Shown here piece after piece: positions 1 to 8,072 of a stretch of 64,000 nucleotides of DNA. The translations under genes were made by a program, and so were the position numbers. Below the pieces are notes generated by a model, which saw only the letters and a list, made by a program, of their open reading frames with translations, was not told the origin of the DNA and did no database searches. This stretch comes from Deltaproteobacteria bacterium (GTDB lineage: Bacteria; Desulfobacterota; Desulfarculia; Desulfarculales; Desulfarculaceae): NCBI GenBank assembly GCA_020444165.1, contig JAHLLK010000026.1:1-64000 (forward strand), in the 5' to 3' direction. How positions within the stretch are numbered: the stretch's first letter is position 1; each line of letters begins with the position of its first letter.

Positions 1-754
1 CTTCCCCGGCGCCATCCTCATGACCACCAACTGCATCCAGAAGCCCAAGGGCGACGTACCGGACAAGATCTTCACCACCGGCCTGGTGGGCTGGCCCGGC
101 GTGCCCCACATCACCGCCGGCGAGGGCGGCAAGAAGGACTTCAGCCCGGTTATCGCCAAGGCCCTGGCCCTGCCCGGCTTTGCCGAGGACACCGACCAGG
201 GCAGCGTCCTGACCGGCTTTGGCCACAATGCGGTGATGGGCGTGGCCGACAAGGTCATCGAGGCGGTCAAGTCCGGCGCCATCAAGCACTTCTTCCTGGT
301 GGCAGGCTGCGACGGCGCCCGGCCCGGCCGCAACTACTACACCGAGTTCGTGGAGAAGGCCCCGGCTGACAGCGTGATCCTGACCCTGGCCTGCGGCAAG
401 TTCCGCTTCTTTGACAAGCAGCTGGGCGACATCGGCGGCATCCCGCGGCTGTTGGACATCGGCCAGTGCAACGACGCCTACTCGGCCATCCAGATCGCGG
501 TGGCCCTGGCCAATGCCTTCGGGGTCGGGGTCAATGACCTGCCGCTGTCCATGATCCTGTCCTGGTACGAGCAGAAGGCCTGCGCCATCCTCCTGACCCT
601 CTTGCACCTGGGCATCAAGGACATCCGCCTGGGCCCCAGCCTGCCCGCCTTCATCACTCCCAATGTGCTGCAGGTCCTGGTGGACAACTTCAACATCATG
701 CCCATCACCACCGTGGACGAGGACCTGAAGGCCATCTTGAGCCCGGCGGCTTAA
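1..754 (+). CDS. hcp: Hydroxylamine reductase (hybrid-cluster protein), C-terminal part
   Basis: The reading frame is open from the first base of the window, so the N-terminal half lies outside. What remains is the C-terminal domain that carries most ligands of the hybrid 4Fe-2S-2O cluster. The Cys in [14 protein letters not shown] is the persulfide-type ligand, and further ligands lie in LACGKFRF and [10 protein letters not shown]. The E-x-K pair in WYEQKA matches the Glu/Lys close to the cluster. Hcp reduces hydroxylamine or NO in the cytoplasm and protects anaerobes from nitrosative stress. The gene ends just before a family C hairpin repeat and converges on the next minus-strand gene. The family call is very secure; the start cannot be seen. 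Confidence 0.96.
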   Translation, partial: FPGAILMTTNCIQKPKGDVPDKIFTTGLVGWPGVPHITAGEGGKKDFSPVIAKALALPGFAEDTDQGSVLTGFGHNAVMGVADKVIEAVKSGAIKHFFLVAGCDGARPGRNYYTEFVEKAPADSVILTLACGKFRFFDKQLGDIGGIPRLLDIGQCNDAYSAIQIAVALANAFGVGVNDLPLSMILSWYEQKACAILLTLLHLGIKDIRLGPSLPAFITPNVLQVLVDNFNIMPITTVDEDLKAILSPAA

Positions 755-760
755 GATATC

Positions 761-835
761 AAGAATGTGGGGGGAGGCCCCTTTTTGTGAACAAAAAGGG
801 GCCTCCCCCCACACCCCCCTCCCCCAAAAACTTGA
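761..835 (+). repeat. Family C long-hairpin repeat, copy 1
   Basis: A 22-bp perfect inverted repeat (767-788 with 791-812) is followed by a C-rich stretch and CCCCCAAAAACTTGATGGTT. It starts seven bases after the hcp stop and lies between two convergent genes. It shares its flanks with eight other copies in the window. There is no T-tract after the stem, so it is not a canonical intrinsic terminator. Confidence 0.85.
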
Positions 836-967
836 TGGTTGTAAACAAGCTCGGCAGTTGTCATCCACCAGCAGGGATTGCCGGCGAAACTGGGGCAGGG
901 GCAAGAAAAACGACGTGGCGCGGGGCCAGGCCCCGCGCCGCGTTTGATTTTGGGGGAAATTAGGAGT

Positions 968-1648
968 TTACCAGCCCAGGGCAAGGCGGGCCTGCCAGTA
1001 CAGGGCCCCGGCCAACACCGTCAGGAGGGCTCCTCCGGCGAAGCCCACCGCGGTCTTGCCCAGGGGGGCGCGGTGAGCCCCGGCCAGGCCCCCCACGGTG
1101 ATGGCCAGCATCCAGAAGAAGGTGACGAGCGCGCCCACAAAGGGCAGCACCGAGCACAGGGCCGCGGCCTGCACATAGGCCACCACCCGGAAGGTGAGCC
1201 GCCAGTCCTGGGGCCGGGCCACCCGGGCCACCATCAGGCCCAAGTGATAGAACAGAGTGAGGGCCACCAGGGCGATGAGCACCACCAGGGGCGCGCCCAC
1301 AAAGCCCTCCCAGCCGCTCTGGGCCGTGCGGGCCGCGGCCTCCTCCACGCCGCTCTGGGCCTGCCAGCGCAGGTAGGCCAGGCTCCAGCCCTTTTGGAAC
1401 CAAGTCCCCACGGTGCCCGCCAAAAGCCCGAAAGCCAGCGGCAGGCCCAACCCCACCTCCCGGGCCGGGGCGGCCATGGTCTGGCGGGGCGAGAAGAGCA
1501 TCTGGCGCGCGGTGACCAGAAAGCGGCCCGGCCAGGAGCCGGACCCCTCCCAAGCGGGCGGGGAGGGGGGGATTTCGGCCTCCGGCGGGGGCGGGGGCTG
1601 CTGAGACACCGGGGGCGGCGGCGGGGGAGTGGTTTGCTCAGGCGGCAT
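968..1648 (-). CDS. Yip1-family membrane protein
   Basis: The 226-residue product opens with a proline-rich, low-complexity cytoplasmic segment of about 45 residues. About five hydrophobic helices follow, from residue 70 to the end, in the pattern of the bacterial Yip1 domain (residues RFLVTARQMLFSPRQTM lead into the first helix). The function of bacterial Yip1 proteins is not known; they are integral inner-membrane proteins. It is paralogous to the next gene upstream (1823-2764), with the same lead-in (RQMxxSPRxTxxAP) and the same loop before the last helices (AGAHRxxxGK-like). A family A repeat has inserted between the two paralogues. The ribosome binding site is weak, so the start is moderately certain. 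Confidence 0.75.
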   Translation of the reverse strand: MPPEQTTPPPPPPVSQQPPPPPEAEIPPSPPAWEGSGSWPGRFLVTARQMLFSPRQTMAAPAREVGLGLPLAFGLLAGTVGTWFQKGWSLAYLRWQAQSGVEEAAARTAQSGWEGFVGAPLVVLIALVALTLFYHLGLMVARVARPQDWRLTFRVVAYVQAAALCSVLPFVGALVTFFWMLAITVGGLAGAHRAPLGKTAVGFAGGALLTVLAGALYWQARLALGW

Positions 1649-1665
1649 GGCGCTTCACGTATTCT

Positions 1666-1826
1666 CTAGCAGGCTGTTGAAAAACAGCCTGCTAGGCGCG
1701 CCAGGGATGGCGCGCCAAATTGCGTGGCTTTGAAAAAGTAAGCAATTTGCCAAACTTGACAAAACCACGCTTTTGTCAAGTTTGGTTGAAAAAGGCCATG
1801 GATGGACTTTTTCAACACCTCGCTAG
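1666..1826. repeat. Family A MITE-like element, copy 1 (161 bp)
   Basis: The 19-bp imperfect inverted ends are CTAGCAGGCTGTTGAAAAA and, inverted, CTAGCGAGGTGTTGAAAAA. Inside are four successive hairpins: 1666-1695 (13-bp arms), a GGCGCGCC pair, an AAATTGC/GCAATTT pair, and 1750-1785 (15-bp perfect arms around CCACGC). No ORF is present. The right end overlaps the TAG stop of the Yip1 gene at 1823-1825. Confidence 0.8.
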
Positions 1827-2764
1827 GAGAAGTAAACCAGGACCAGGGCGATGATCACGGCCGGCACCCCCAACATGAGCGGCACCAGGATCATGGCGGC
1901 GAAGGCCCGGCCCGGGCTGATCCCGTGGGCCCCGGCCAAGGCCCCGACCTGGGAAACCATGGTCCAGAGAAAACCCACCACCATGCCCACCAAGGGAATC
2001 AGATACCACACCGAGGGGGCGTTGCCGTAGCACACCGCCCGGAAGGTGGCCCGGAAGCCGTTTTTGTTGCCCCGGACGATGCTAAGCCCCAGGGCCACGA
2101 ACACGGCCGACAAGCAGAGGCCCAACAGCACGAACAGGGGAGACAGGGCCACGATGATCAGGCTCTCGTCGGGCCCCAATTGGCTGGTCCCGAAGACCTG
2201 GTCCCAGAACTGGCCCACGGCCAGGCCCAGGGTGCTCACCACCAGGCCGAAGCCCAGGGGCCAGGCCGCGCCGGCCTGGCCCGGCGCCGCGGTGAGGGTG
2301 GCCCGGGGGCTGGTGTGCATCTGCCGGAGGGTGCGGAAAAAGGTGCCCAAGTACCCGCCGGGCCCCTCCCAGGCCGGCCCGGTCCATACCGGGGGCGAGG
2401 CCGGCGGCGGGGGACTTCCCGGGGAAGTCGGGTCGCCCGCCAACTCGTGGCGCAGCCAGGCCTCGCCCTCCGAGCCCCAGGCCGGTTCCGCGGCGGGAGG
2501 GCGAGCCGCCGGGCCGCCCGGCTCGGGAGCCGGGGAGGGGGTTTCCGCCGGCGCAGGTGGCGGGGTGGCGGCGGCCGCGGTTTCCGCGGCCGCGCCGGGA
2601 CCCTCCTCCAAGAGGGAAGGCGCCGCCGGGATGTCCCCGGCGGCCGCGGGCTGGTCGTGCTCCTGACCGCAGCCGGGGCAGCGCTCGGTCCCCGGGACCT
2701 CGCCGGGCAGGGCTTGGTGGGCCTCGTACTCCCGCCCGCACAGCGGGCACACCCTAGGGCTCAC
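1823..2764 (-). CDS. Zinc-ribbon Yip1-family membrane protein
   Basis: The 313-residue protein starts at a GTG that overlaps the TGA of the upstream gene (GTGA), with AAGGAG just before it. The N-terminus has two CxxC knuckles (CPLCG near residue 5 and CPGCG near residue 31), a probable zinc ribbon. A long Pro/Ala-rich linker follows to about residue 110, then a Yip1-type domain with about five transmembrane helices (lead-in LRQMHTSPRATLT). The stop codon lies inside the end of the family A element. It is a paralogue of the 968-1648 gene, which lacks the ribbon. It is probably co-transcribed with the small Cys protein upstream. Its role is unknown. Confidence 0.75.
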   Translation of the reverse strand: MSPRVCPLCGREYEAHQALPGEVPGTERCPGCGQEHDQPAAAGDIPAAPSLLEEGPGAAAETAAAATPPPAPAETPSPAPEPGGPAARPPAAEPAWGSEGEAWLRHELAGDPTSPGSPPPPASPPVWTGPAWEGPGGYLGTFFRTLRQMHTSPRATLTAAPGQAGAAWPLGFGLVVSTLGLAVGQFWDQVFGTSQLGPDESLIIVALSPLFVLLGLCLSAVFVALGLSIVRGNKNGFRATFRAVCYGNAPSVWYLIPLVGMVVGFLWTMVSQVGALAGAHGISPGRAFAAMILVPLMLGVPAVIIALVLVYFS

Positions 2765-3132
2765 TTCTTCTCCTTTTGGCTCGCCGCCTTCAAGCGGGAC
2801 CAGCGTTGCATGAAACCACTCAAGCCGGCGGCCGCCTCCCGCACCGTGGGGCGGGGCGTCTCCCCGGCAGGCGGGGTGGAGGGGGTGGGCGGGGCGGCGG
2901 GGCGCTCCGGCCGGGGCGGGGGCGGGTAGAGGGGGCGAGGCCCCCCGGGCCCCAGGGCGGGCTGGCCGCTCTGGCGGCCCTCGGCCACCGCCTTTTGCAG
3001 GCAAGGCACCCGGCTGGCGCAGTCCCAGCATCCCGCGGAGACCTCCCGGAGGCCGTGGGGGGCCACGGGGAAGACTTTGTCCAGCTCGCCCAGGCAGGCG
3101 GGCGGCGGGGGAGAGTTGGCGTCCGGCGGCAA
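2761..3132 (-). CDS. Small Cys-containing protein of unknown function
   Basis: The conserved core is the segment CLGELDKVFPVAPHGLRE followed by CWDCASRVPC, giving four cysteines arranged C-x(24-26)-CxxC-x(5)-C. This suggests a metal or Fe-S site, but none is proven. The C-terminal third is Pro-rich and ends with a short basic helix (MQRWSRLKAASQKEKK). No ATG or GTG lies in frame near the core. The TTG at 3132 is the only reasonable start I see and its ribosome binding site is poor, so the N-terminus is uncertain. The stop overlaps the GTG of the zinc-ribbon Yip1 gene by four bases, so the two are translationally coupled. Confidence 0.55.
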   Translation of the reverse strand: MPPDANSPPPPACLGELDKVFPVAPHGLREVSAGCWDCASRVPCLQKAVAEGRQSGQPALGPGGPRPLYPPPPRPERPAAPPTPSTPPAGETPRPTVREAAAGLSGFMQRWSRLKAASQKEKK

Positions 3133-3545
3133 AGCGGTTGGTCCCGGCTGGGCCTTGGGGGCCGTGGATAATGCGGGCCGGCCGGTTTCCGCCCGCCGGG
3201 CCCTGGGGCCAGCATACGGCCCCGGGGCGCGGTGGTCAAGCCGGGGGGAGGGGAGGAGGGGGGGCGGAAGGCCTTGAAGTGGAGAGGGACGAGGCTGACG
3301 AGGAACGGGAGGCGACCGAAAGGGGCGCCAGGGATGCCGCGGGGATGGGGCGGGGAAGGCGGGCCACCTGGCCGGGGGAAAATGTCCCGCATCGGCCTCA
3401 TATCGAGGGAACTTCTGCCCTGGTTTCTCGAAACTACCTGTTTCCCAACCTTTCCCTACCCCAGGGGCCGGCCCCGCCCATCGCCCTTTGGATCCTCCGT
3501 CCTCCCAACTTCCCGCTCCCCACCCTTGGCCCCCGAAGCGGCGGC
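3133..3545. other. Intergenic stretch, no feature recognised
   Basis: About 410 bases of G/C-rich DNA lie between the ANTAR gene and the small Cys protein, both on the minus strand. Open frames are present in several registers, but none has a recognisable domain or a good start. I see no clear promoter, hairpin or repeat here. Confidence 0.5.
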
Positions 3546-4319
3546 TCAGTCGCCGTCGCCCAGGGAGTCGTGGGCCCGGATGAGGTTCTGGGCCACTTCC
3601 ACCAGCTTGAGGTTGTGGTTTCGGGCGTAGGCCCGCATGCGCTGCATGGCCTCTTCCTCGGACACGCCCTTGGCGGTCATCAGCAGGTACTTGGCCCGCT
3701 CGATGACCGGGCGGTCCTCCAGCTTGCGGGTCTCCTGGGCCCGGGCCTCGCGGAGCTGGCCGATGTAGAAATGCCGTTCCGCGGCCAGCTCCAGCACCAC
3801 GGCCAGGGCCTGGGCCGAGTTGGGCTGGGGCACGAAGGCCAGGGCCCCCAGGCGGAGCGCCAGGGAGCGCTCCTCGCTGGAGGGTCCGGGGCAGACCAGG
3901 ACCACGCCCACCTCGGGCGCGGCCAGGGCCGGCTCCATCTCGGCCAGCTCGCTGGGTTCGTAGCCGTGGCAATCCAGGATAACCAGGGGGTTGGGCCCGG
4001 CCACTTCGGGCAGGGGCGCGGTTTGCTGCCGGAAGACCACGGCGCGCAGTTCGCGGTCCAGCACCTCGGACAAGAGGGATTCCAGGGGAGAGTCATGCTT
4101 CTGCAAGAGCACCACCGAAAGCCTTTCCATGAACCGTCTCCTTTCGACGGTCCAGGTACTTGGCAAGCTTTGGGCCAGCAGGTCCTCTTGCGTAAAATCT
4201 TGTTCTATCAGTTGGTTATAGTACGGGTCTTCCTCGGGATCCGCCGCCGGTCCGGTAGCGGCGCCGAATAGGCGCCGAATCCGGTCGACCAAGGCCCGCA
4301 AGGTCTGCGCCCAGAGCAT
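3546..4319 (-). CDS. ANTAR-domain response regulator
   Basis: The 257-residue protein starts at the ATG preceded by GAGGGGGGA; a longer frame exists but lacks this site. Residues from about 75 to 185 resemble a receiver-like fold (a hydrophobic strand ending in LVILDCHGYEPSEL, later VGVVLVCPGPSSEE), although the acidic pocket is not typical. The C-terminal 60 residues (VIERAKYLLMTAKGVSEEEA, then RMRAYARNHNLKLVEVAQNL) are a classic ANTAR domain. ANTAR proteins bind two-hexaloop RNA leaders and act by antitermination. No partner kinase or target leader was recognised nearby. The ANTAR call is secure; the receiver call is moderate. Confidence 0.82.
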   Translation of the reverse strand: MLWAQTLRALVDRIRRLFGAATGPAADPEEDPYYNQLIEQDFTQEDLLAQSLPSTWTVERRRFMERLSVVLLQKHDSPLESLLSEVLDRELRAVVFRQQTAPLPEVAGPNPLVILDCHGYEPSELAEMEPALAAPEVGVVLVCPGPSSEERSLALRLGALAFVPQPNSAQALAVVLELAAERHFYIGQLREARAQETRKLEDRPVIERAKYLLMTAKGVSEEEAMQRMRAYARNHNLKLVEVAQNLIRAHDSLGDGD

Positions 4320-4778
4320 GAGTCCCCCCTCATCCGAAGGTACAGCGCTGCCTGCCGGCGGCAGTGGGCGGCGGGGAGTCCGGGCCGGCCCGCGGTCCGG
4401 CTCTGGCCCGGGCCCAAAGCTCACCAGCCTCCTTGGCTCGTGATGGGGCGGTACCGCCCGGGGGGACCGCCAACCGCCGGCCGGCTGGAGGTGAAGCCTC
4501 CGGGGTTTTCCGCCAGCAGGTTCGCGGGGGAGGCCCCCCGATCCCGCCGCGGCTTCGAGTGATTACTCGAGCGTTAAGTAATGCGCAAGTGCCTTAATAT
4601 AATCATATTCAGGCGTGACTCACCCAGAGCCCCCCAAAACCCTGCCGCCGCCGGCGGGCGCCGGAAAAAAAGCGGTAACCCGGTTTAACTGCCTAAACCT
4701 GGTTACCGCTCGTAACTGTACTAAACTTCCAACGCCCTGGGCAAGCCAATTTCCCAGGACGCACGGGACGGCGGGGCC
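4320..4778. other. Intergenic stretch with minus-strand terminator
   Basis: About 460 bases separate the ANTAR gene from the EF-hand gene. It contains the strong hairpin described separately at 4664-4710 and an A/T-rich patch near 4560-4610 that could hold the promoter of the ANTAR gene, although no clean -35/-10 pair was found. No ORF is supported. Confidence 0.5.
4664..4710 (-). terminator. Rho-independent terminator of the EF-hand gene
   Basis: Arms 4671-4687 and 4694-4710 pair over 17 bp with one mismatch and a 6-base loop (ACTGCC). On the minus strand the stem is followed immediately by seven T residues. It lies about 70 bases past the EF-hand stop. Confidence 0.85.
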
Positions 4779-5030
4779 CTACATCTGGCCCATCATCTCC
4801 TTTTTGGTCACCACCCCGTCCTTGTTGCGGTCATACCACTCGAAATCGCTTTTGGCCTTGGCCTTGTCGGTGTAGCCGGCCGAAAACTCCTCCAGGGTAA
4901 GCTTGCCGTCATGGTTGGTGTCCAGCTTGTCGAAAAACTCCTCTTGGTTGGGAGCGGCCCAAGCCGCTGCGCCCAAACCCATGGCGCCGGTCAGGACCAG
5001 AGCCGCCAGAAGCCGGAAACTGATCTTCAT
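4779..5030 (-). CDS. Exported EF-hand calcium-binding protein
   Basis: The small protein (83 residues) starts at the ATG preceded by GGAGGTGA. Residues 1-26 form a signal peptide with a basic start, hydrophobic core and AxA cleavage site (WAA-P). Two canonical 12-residue EF-hand loops follow: D37-E48 (DTNHDGKLTLEE) and D67-E78 (DRNKDGVVTKKE), both with the central Gly and the terminal Glu. The mature protein is little more than one EF-hand pair, so it likely binds Ca2+ in the periplasm as a buffer or sensor. A strong terminator follows. Partners are unknown. Confidence 0.88.
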   Translation of the reverse strand: MKISFRLLAALVLTGAMGLGAAAWAAPNQEEFFDKLDTNHDGKLTLEEFSAGYTDKAKAKSDFEWYDRNKDGVVTKKEMMGQM

Positions 5031-5216
5031 GTTTTCACCTCCCCGGCGGACGCCTTGCCGCCGTCCGGGTTCCCGTGCCCCTGGGGAGCCGCCGAAGCGG
5101 CCGCGGCCAGGGGTGAGAAGCACCGTTTCCTGCAGGGTTGGAGTTTCCAGGGCCCGCGGGGGAACGCCTCCCCCGGCCGCCGGCCGCGGCCAGCGCGCCC
5201 GGCGGGGTGGGGCCGG

Positions 5217-5636
5217 CTATTCGCAAACCTCCCGCTCGGTCTCCTTCACCAGCTGACCGTGCTCGTAGTACTTTTCCTTGACGATGTGGCAGTTGCCCTG
5301 CCGCCCTATGGGCTGGGCGTACACGGAACGCGTGCCGGTGCCGTTGGTGTAGTACACCGGCTGCTGCTGCTGGGCCGCTTCCCGGGCCGCCCGGGAGCTG
5401 ATCTCGCCCACCGCGCCGCCCATCAAGGCGCCCAGACCCGCGCCGATGACCCCGCCGCGCCAGCGGTTGTCCTCATCCAACAGGGCGCCGGCCGCCGCGC
5501 CCACGCCCGCGCCCACCGCGCCGGCCTTATAGGCCTCGGGGGAGGGGCCCTGGACGGGTTGGCAGGCCGCCAACAGCAGGGAGAAGAGGACGACCGCCAC
5601 GGCCGCCAAAATGGTTCGGGTTCTCAGTTTTCGCAT
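5217..5636 (-). CDS. Glycine-zipper outer-membrane lipoprotein
   Basis: The protein has 139 residues and starts at the ATG behind GGAGGTGA. Residues 1-24 form a lipoprotein signal ending in the lipobox LLAAC (Cys25 would be lipidated). Two Gly-rich helices follow (GAVGAGVGAAAGALL and GGVIGAGLGALMGGAVGE), separated by DEDNRWR. This is the pattern of glycine-zipper and 17-kDa-surface-antigen proteins that insert helical hairpins into membranes. The C-terminal half (YYTNGTGTRSVYAQ onward, with one Cys pair) has no recognised motif. It is probably an envelope structural or stress protein. It neighbours other small exported proteins on the same strand but has its own ribosome site and spacing. Confidence 0.8.
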   Translation of the reverse strand: MRKLRTRTILAAVAVVLFSLLLAACQPVQGPSPEAYKAGAVGAGVGAAAGALLDEDNRWRGGVIGAGLGALMGGAVGEISSRAAREAAQQQQPVYYTNGTGTRSVYAQPIGRQGNCHIVKEKYYEHGQLVKETEREVCE

Positions 5637-5798
5637 GTTCACCTCCAGGTTCGCATGAGCCGGCTTCCCCCCCAAAAGACGTAAACAGGACCAGCCGCCT
5701 TACACAATTTTTCCGGGAACCCGGCCGGGGGGCCGGATGCTGGCCCCAATACCCAAGACGTTCCAGCGGGTCCGCGAGTCTACCGCAAAGCCGCCGGT

Positions 5799-6296
5799 TC
5801 AGCGCTTTACGTTGCATTCGTCGATGATGATGTCCAGATCCCGCCCCCGGCAGATGCCCCGGAGGTAGATATTCTGGCCCTCGCGCAGATGGGTCCACTT
5901 GGCCTGTTGGGCCGGCGCCAAAAGGCACTTGATGCCCAAAAGATAGGTGCCGCCGCAGGAGATGGTGACAAAGGGGCGGTCGTAGAAGTCCCGGCCCACC
6001 CGCTGCACCTTCCCCTGGACCTTGAGATAGGTGTTTTTGTATTTGGCGTCGGCCGCCACCGCGTCCTGCTCATAGGCGTCGCACACCGCCAAGGCCGGCT
6101 GGTGGCCATAGGTCACCGCCTGGGCCGGTTCCGCGGCCGGGCCCCAGCCCAGGGCCCAGGCCAAGGCCAGGCTCAGGGTCAGGCCGGCCAAAACCGCCAG
6201 GACCCCGCGCCTCCCTACTCGGGCGGCCCTACTTCCGCCAGCCGGAAACCCGGCCTTTTTCCAGGTACACGTAAGGCGGCTTGCCGTCTTCGCCAT
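5799..6296 (-). CDS. Exported OB-fold-like protein (tRNA_anti-like family)
   Basis: The assumed start is the ATG at 6296, with AGGAG ten bases before it. This overlaps the 3' end of the upstream gene by 68 bases, and a shorter alternative start cannot be excluded. A twin-arginine-containing hydrophobic segment (RRGVLAVLAG onward) is a signal anchor. The mature part has the layout of the exported OB-fold family often labelled tRNA_anti-like: a short helix (ALAVCDAYEQDAVAADAKYK), then KVQGKVQRVGRDF, FVTISC and IYLRGICRGRDLDIIIDECN. These domains bind small ligands or nucleic acid; the role here is unknown. Five cysteines in the mature part may form disulfides. Confidence 0.6.
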   Translation of the reverse strand: MAKTASRLTCTWKKAGFPAGGSRAARVGRRGVLAVLAGLTLSLALAWALGWGPAAEPAQAVTYGHQPALAVCDAYEQDAVAADAKYKNTYLKVQGKVQRVGRDFYDRPFVTISCGGTYLLGIKCLLAPAQQAKWTHLREGQNIYLRGICRGRDLDIIIDECNVKR

Positions 6297-6564
6297 AGAT
6301 CCATTTCTCCTGGCGACCATGGTCGCGCTTGTCCTCGGGCTCGCCCCAGGCGGCGGTCAGCTCGTCCGCGCTCATGCCCACCCAGATCCTGCGCTCCAGG
6401 ATAGCCTGGGCCTGGGGCCCCGGCAGATCGTGATCGCGCACGTAGGCGGTGCGGGCGCAGGCCGGGGCCAGAAGCGCGGCCGCGAGCAGGAGCGCGGCCA
6501 GGGCCCGGAGCCCCCCGCCCCAAGCCCGCGGGCGGTCTCCCCGGCTGATGTTCCGCTTGGGCAA
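6229..6564 (-). CDS. Exported SmpA/BamE-like small protein
   Basis: A TTG at 6564 with GGGAGGAAGG directly upstream is the best start and gives 111 residues; an ATG 14 codons further up lacks a ribosome site. A hydrophobic signal (LRALAALLLAAALLAPAC) could be cleaved as a lipoprotein at the Cys, although the lipobox is imperfect. The mature part contains RIWVGMSADELTAAWGEP, the motif typical of SmpA/BamE/OmlA-type proteins, which fold around a short helix-turn and beta sheet. It ends in a beta-rich segment (EKWIYGEDGKPPYVYLEKG). An envelope role is likely. Its 3' end overlaps the next gene. Confidence 0.62.
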   Translation of the reverse strand: MPKRNISRGDRPRAWGGGLRALAALLLAAALLAPACARTAYVRDHDLPGPQAQAILERRIWVGMSADELTAAWGEPEDKRDHGRQEKWIYGEDGKPPYVYLEKGRVSGWRK

Positions 6565-6773
6565 GGCCTTCCTCCCGGCCGGGGCAACCGGCCATCTGGC
6601 TATCATTCTAGGTCATGACCCGGGGGGCCGCAAGCGAGGAGGGGGAGGGGAGAAACGGAGACGCAGGGTCGGGAGCTTGCCGCAGGATGGCCTGGGGGAG
6701 CGGGAGGGCAGCGCCCGGCAAGAATGACAGGATCGCGGGGGGAGGGGCGGAGGGACGGGGGACGGGGGGGTTG

Positions 6774-6974
6774 CTGGCAGGCTGTTGAAAAACAGCCTGG
6801 CGCGGGCCATGGATCCACCCCAAAAATCCTGCGGCTTGCTTGGGGACCCCGGGGATGGCCCGCGAATTGCGGTGATTGATTAAAATCGCCGCACTTTCTG
6901 CCAGTTGGCCAAACCACGCTTTTGCCAAGCTGGACTGAAAATGGCCCTGGACGGCCTTTGTCAGCCTCCTGCTA
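6774..6974. repeat. Family A MITE-like element, copy 2
   Basis: It carries the same hairpin as copy 1 (CAGGCTGTT-GAAA-AACAGCCTG, 6778-6799). A GCGGGCCA/TGGCCCGC pair with extra sequence between the arms follows, then a third hairpin near 6872-6893 and the CCACGC-loop hairpin at 6901-6933. Its degenerate right end (CCTTTGTCAGCCTCCTGCTA) provides the TAG stop of siaD (6972-6974), as copy 1 does for the Yip1 gene. The stretch 6565-6971 has no gene. Confidence 0.75.
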
Positions 6975-8066
6975 AAGGACGACCCGTACGCAGTTGCGGC
7001 CCGCTTCCTTGGCGGCGTAGAGGGCCTGGTCGGCTTCCCGCAAAAGGGCTTCCAGGTCGCTGGTCTCCGGGCGGTAGGCCCCCAGGCCCAGACTGGCGGT
7101 GACGCTGAGCCGGCCCCCGCGGGTTTCCACGGTGCGCGCGGCCAGGCTCTCGCGCAGGCGCTCGGCCACGGCCAGGCCCTCCTGCACTCCGGTTTCCGGC
7201 AGGAGCACCCCGAACTCCTCGCCGCCCAGCCGGCCCACCAGATCGTGGGCCCGGAGCGCGCGGCGCACGAGGCCGGCCAGCTCCACCAGCACCTGGTCCC
7301 CGACCTCGTGGCCGTAGGTGTCGTTGACCCGCTTGAAGTGGTCCACGTCCAGCATCAGAGCGGTGAGCGGCAGGCCGTAGCGCCGGGCCCGCTCCAGCTC
7401 CCGGCGGCCCAGCTCCAAAAAGTGGCGCCGGTTGGGCAGGCCGGTGAGGCCGTCCGTGGTGGCCAGGAGACGGAGCCGCTCCTCCATGCGCCGGCGCTGG
7501 GTGATGTCCACCACCAGGCCCTCCACCAGCTTGAGCCGGCCCTCCTCGTCATACACCGCCCGGGCGCTCACGGAGGTCCAGACCTCCTCGCCGTTCTTCT
7601 GCCGGAAGGGCATCTCCTGGTTCTCCACCGCGCCTTCCCGCTCCACCAGGGCCCGGAGGCGTTGGACGTCCTCGCGCTCCAACAAGCGGGGCTGCCGCAA
7701 GGGATCAACGGCCAGGGTCAACAGATCCTCGGGCGAGTCACAGCCAAAAATGGCGGCCAAGGCCGGGTTCACCTCCCAGAGCTCTCCCTCGGGCCCGGCC
7801 CGGAAGATGCCTTCGGACATGTTCTCGAAGATGTTGTGGTACTTCTCTTCGGACTCCTTGATGCGCCGGTTCAGGGCGTTCAGCTCGCTCTGCATCCGGT
7901 CGCTGATCTTCACCAACCGTTTGGCCTGCCGGAGGAGCTTGCGGTAGCGGTCCAGGAGCACCTCGAAAGGCTCCCGGAAGGCGGTCTCGTCCCCGGCCCC
8001 CTCCAAAAGGGCGTGGGCCTGGCCCAGGGTCTGGTCTTCCGCGTCAAAGAGGCTTTCATCGGCCAT
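6972..8066 (-). CDS. siaD: PAS-GGDEF diguanylate cyclase, SiaD-like
   Basis: The protein has 364 residues: an N-terminal helical/coiled-coil region (about 30-75), a PAS domain (about 76-190) and a GGDEF domain (about 200-362). The active-site motif is GGEEF at 281-285. The inhibitory I-site RxxD (RAHD, 272-275) is five residues before it, so product inhibition is likely. It makes c-di-GMP from two GTP. As the last gene of the siaA-B-C-D order it is the expected output enzyme, activated in Pseudomonas by binding of unphosphorylated SiaC. The PAS domain is an addition relative to the Pseudomonas SiaD as I know it. The stop codon comes from a family A repeat. Confidence 0.9.
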   Translation of the reverse strand: MADESLFDAEDQTLGQAHALLEGAGDETAFREPFEVLLDRYRKLLRQAKRLVKISDRMQSELNALNRRIKESEEKYHNIFENMSEGIFRAGPEGELWEVNPALAAIFGCDSPEDLLTLAVDPLRQPRLLEREDVQRLRALVEREGAVENQEMPFRQKNGEEVWTSVSARAVYDEEGRLKLVEGLVVDITQRRRMEERLRLLATTDGLTGLPNRRHFLELGRRELERARRYGLPLTALMLDVDHFKRVNDTYGHEVGDQVLVELAGLVRRALRAHDLVGRLGGEEFGVLLPETGVQEGLAVAERLRESLAARTVETRGGRLSVTASLGLGAYRPETSDLEALLREADQALYAAKEAGRNCVRVVL

Positions 8067-8072
8067 GGGTTT

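Noticed and set aside
761..835. Family C hairpins as canonical Rho-independent terminators
   Set aside because: The stems are followed by C-rich sequence, not by a T-tract; termination may still occur but is not shown by sequence.
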